From the NCBI GenBank assembly GCA_031270925.1, contig JAISWY010000304.1, forward strand, positions 1 through 6,820: DNA of 6,820 nucleotides, read 5' to 3'. Shown here in pieces: positions 5,023 to 6,820 of the stretch. Under the pieces are notes generated by a model. That model was not told the origin of the DNA, ran no database searches, and saw nothing but the letters and a program-made list of their open reading frames with translations. This stretch comes from Candidatus Symbiothrix sp. GTDB taxonomy: Bacteria > Bacteroidota > Bacteroidia > Bacteroidales > Azobacteroidaceae. Every line of letters begins with the position of its first letter. Position 1 is the first letter of the stretch. The position numbers were made by a program, and so were the translations under genes.

Positions 5023-6820
5023 TCACTTGTTATTCAATGTTATCCACTCCCAATCGTCTGTTCGGAAAGGCGATGCGGGAAATCTTTCCTTGTTGTAGAG
5101 ATTGGCGCCATTGCCTTCGACCGGCGAACCTGCATAAGCGTAACGAACCGCCGCCGGATTTTGAATATTGTCGTTCCAAACAACCACCGTGTTTCCTTCG
5201 ATTTCGGCGTTCGCCCACACGAATTTTTTTGAATCGTCAGCTATTGCGAATCCGCTGAGTTTACCGTTTTTAGCGATCAATCCATTATCGGAACCGGAGA
5301 AATACAAGCGGATTTTGTTTCCTTCGATTTGCATTTTTTGATACAGCGGGGAAGTAATGATTTCCGGTTTGTGATAGGCGATTTTCTCGGCTTCCAAAGC
5401 TAATCGTCGCCCAACTTCCTGTTTATGAGTGGGATGTACGTCGGACGGATCGCCGAGGTCGATAGCGACTGCCATACCGGTTTGCGGAACGGACAAAGTC
5501 ATCGTTTGGGCTTCACGCAATTCCGCCCAGGTTTCTTCGACGGGTTCTTTGGTAATCGCCTTATGACCGGCTAATTGCACGAAAAGAAAGGGAAAATCCT
5601 GCCGGAACTGTTTGCGCCAATCGCTTATCAACAAAGGAAACAGGCTTCGATATTGACAGGCTCGAAATGCGTTGGTTTCGCCTTGATACCAGATTGCTCC
5701 TTTGACGGACAAATTCGTAAGAGGCGCAATTTTCGCGTTATACAAACACGATGGCGTATGAATACTTGTCAAATCTTGCGGTTTGGCCGGATAATCGCCG
5801 GTGCGCATCGCCGGTTTGAATTGCCACAAGCCGGATAAAGGGATATTCAGCGCTTGTTTGTCGGCCATTAACTCCTTGATATACAGTTCGGAATCGTGTT
5901 TGGAGGAAAAGCCGCCGCTTCCTTTAATATTTTCAAGCCGTACAACAATCGTATTTTTGCCTTCGCGTATCAAACCGGCCGGAACGGTATAGATTCGGCG
6001 GCCGGCATTCCACGATGTAAAACCGATTTCTTCGCCGTTGAACCATGTTGTGTCGTAATCTTTCAGGATTTCCATATCCAACTGTAAAGGCTTGCCGAGC
6101 ATTTGGGATGGAATGTAAACGTCTTTCCGCAGCCAAACAACGCCATCGAAATCAGCTAGTCCGTTGTCTTCCCAATAAGCGGGAGCGAGCATCGAAAACC
6201 ATTCATTCGCTTGATATTCGGGCGAATACCATTTTTCCTTATAACCCGGGTCGATGGATTTGATTTTTTCCTGCCATTGTTGGTAGGCATCCTTGGATTT
6301 GATTCGTAAACTGTCGAAAAAGTCGGGCGTATTTTTGGTCGCGAGTAATTTTTCCACCGGTTGCGCATAATCGGGATGCGAGCTGATGCTTTCCAAACTT
6401 GTCCATGCTTCAACGGCCGTACCGCCCCAATAACTGCAAATCAATCCAATCGGAATTTTTTCGGTTTGATAAAGGTTTTTGGCAAAGAAATAGGCCACGG
6501 CGGAGATGTTCGCTGCATTTTCGTAAGTCGCAACATTCCATCGTCCGGAAGAAAAATCGGATTGCGGAGTTAAACTGATTTCGTTCGGAACGGTAAAGCT
6601 GCGGATGGCGGGAATATCGGCCTTAGCCAATTCGTAAGCCGAGTTAAATACTTTTCGCACAGGCCATTCCATATTCGATTGACCCGAACAAATCCACACA
6701 TCGCCGATTAAGATATTGTTGAAACTGAAATTATCATCGCCCGCAAACGTCATTTGATAAGCCGTTTCGCTTGCCGGCATCGCCGGAAATTCGACCGTCC
6801 ATCGGCCGTCTTTTTGCGGT
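5023..6820 (-). CDS. SIAE-type sialate O-acetylesterase, N-terminus beyond window
   Basis: This SGNH-type esterase would remove O-acetyl groups from sialic acids or acetylated glycans. The frame stays open to the edge (upstream of Met at 6780..6778 it still reads DGRWTVEFPA), so that Met is internal. The 598 visible residues lack perhaps 40-90, including any signal peptide. Numbering from that Met: GDVWICSGQSNM (26-37) has the likely nucleophile Ser35; YWGGTAVEAW (118-127) gives the block II glycines; WYQGETNA (364-371) is block III; DVHP (447-450) gives the Asp447-His449 pair. About 185-300 is a beta-sandwich of the GH2 sugar-binding kind inserted between blocks II and III, as is known in this family. 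The C-terminal beta-domain ends normally. Relatives act in the periplasm or at the cell surface, and some act on acetylated xylan or pectin, so sialic acid as substrate is unproven. Confidence 0.9.
   Translation of the reverse strand, partial: PQKDGRWTVEFPAMPASETAYQMTFAGDDNFSFNNILIGDVWICSGQSNMEWPVRKVFNSAYELAKADIPAIRSFTVPNEISLTPQSDFSSGRWNVATYENAANISAVAYFFAKNLYQTEKIPIGLICSYWGGTAVEAWTSLESISSHPDYAQPVEKLLATKNTPDFFDSLRIKSKDAYQQWQEKIKSIDPGYKEKWYSPEYQANEWFSMLAPAYWEDNGLADFDGVVWLRKDVYIPSQMLGKPLQLDMEILKDYDTTWFNGEEIGFTSWNAGRRIYTVPAGLIREGKNTIVVRLENIKGSGGFSSKHDSELYIKELMADKQALNIPLSGLWQFKPAMRTGDYPAKPQDLTSIHTPSCLYNAKIAPLTNLSVKGAIWYQGETNAFRACQYRSLFPLLISDWRKQFRQDFPFLFVQLAGHKAITKEPVEETWAELREAQTMTLSVPQTGMAVAIDLGDPSDVHPTHKQEVGRRLALEAEKIAYHKPEIITSPLYQKMQIEGNKIRLYFSGSDNGLIAKNGKLSGFAIADDSKKFVWANAEIEGNTVVVWNDNIQNPAAVRYAYAGSPVEGNGANLYNKERFPASPFRTDDWEWITLNNK

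Noticed and set aside
5023..6780. Taking the Met at 6780 as the true start of the esterase
   Set aside because: The frame stays open to the window edge and the residues before it (DGRWTVEFPA) look like the conserved region preceding the catalytic block in this family; a signal peptide is also missing.

Overview
The window looks like a piece of a Bacteroidales (Bacteroidetes) chromosome. Three things point there. The upstream regions carry the Bacteroidetes-type promoter (TTTG, about 20 bases, TAnnTTTG) instead of sigma70 -35/-10 boxes. Gene starts sit behind A/T-rich leaders without clear Shine-Dalgarno sequences. The gene contents (a prfA-pyrF pair, a long-form PyrF, a SIAE-type sialate O-acetylesterase) fit that order. 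The genus cannot be fixed from this sequence alone.

Left edge (1-537, minus strand): a small accessory scar. An AT-rich gene fragment with its own promoter encodes the first ~80 residues of an N6-adenine DNA methyltransferase. It is cut just after motif I and runs directly into the first ~59 codons of an IS630-type transposase. That in turn breaks into an AT-rich promoter segment and the first eight codons of a gene that leaves the window. Hand-counted GC changes sharply across these blocks (about 31%, 55% and 26%).

Housekeeping block (538-3206): on the minus strand prfA (release factor 1) is followed after 15 bases by pyrF (OMP decarboxylase), probably as one transcript. recR (recombination mediator) is divergent on the plus strand. 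The 119-base prfA/recR gap holds a promoter facing each way.

Metabolic pair (3194-5022, plus): a second promoter, starting within the end of recR, serves a small HAD-family hydrolase and, 3 bases after its stop, a fold-type I PLP aminotransferase. The two are almost certainly co-transcribed; the substrate is unknown.

Right side (5023-6820, minus): a large SGNH-type sialate O-acetylesterase with an inserted beta-sandwich domain. Its N-terminus lies beyond the window. Its stop codon directly abuts the aminotransferase stop with no base between, so the two genes converge with no room for a terminator.

I found no RNA genes, CRISPR array, riboswitch or convincing intrinsic terminator. Most of the window is ordinary core genome. 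The parts worth a second look are the left-edge scar and the HAD/aminotransferase pair; I do not see a clear new system.
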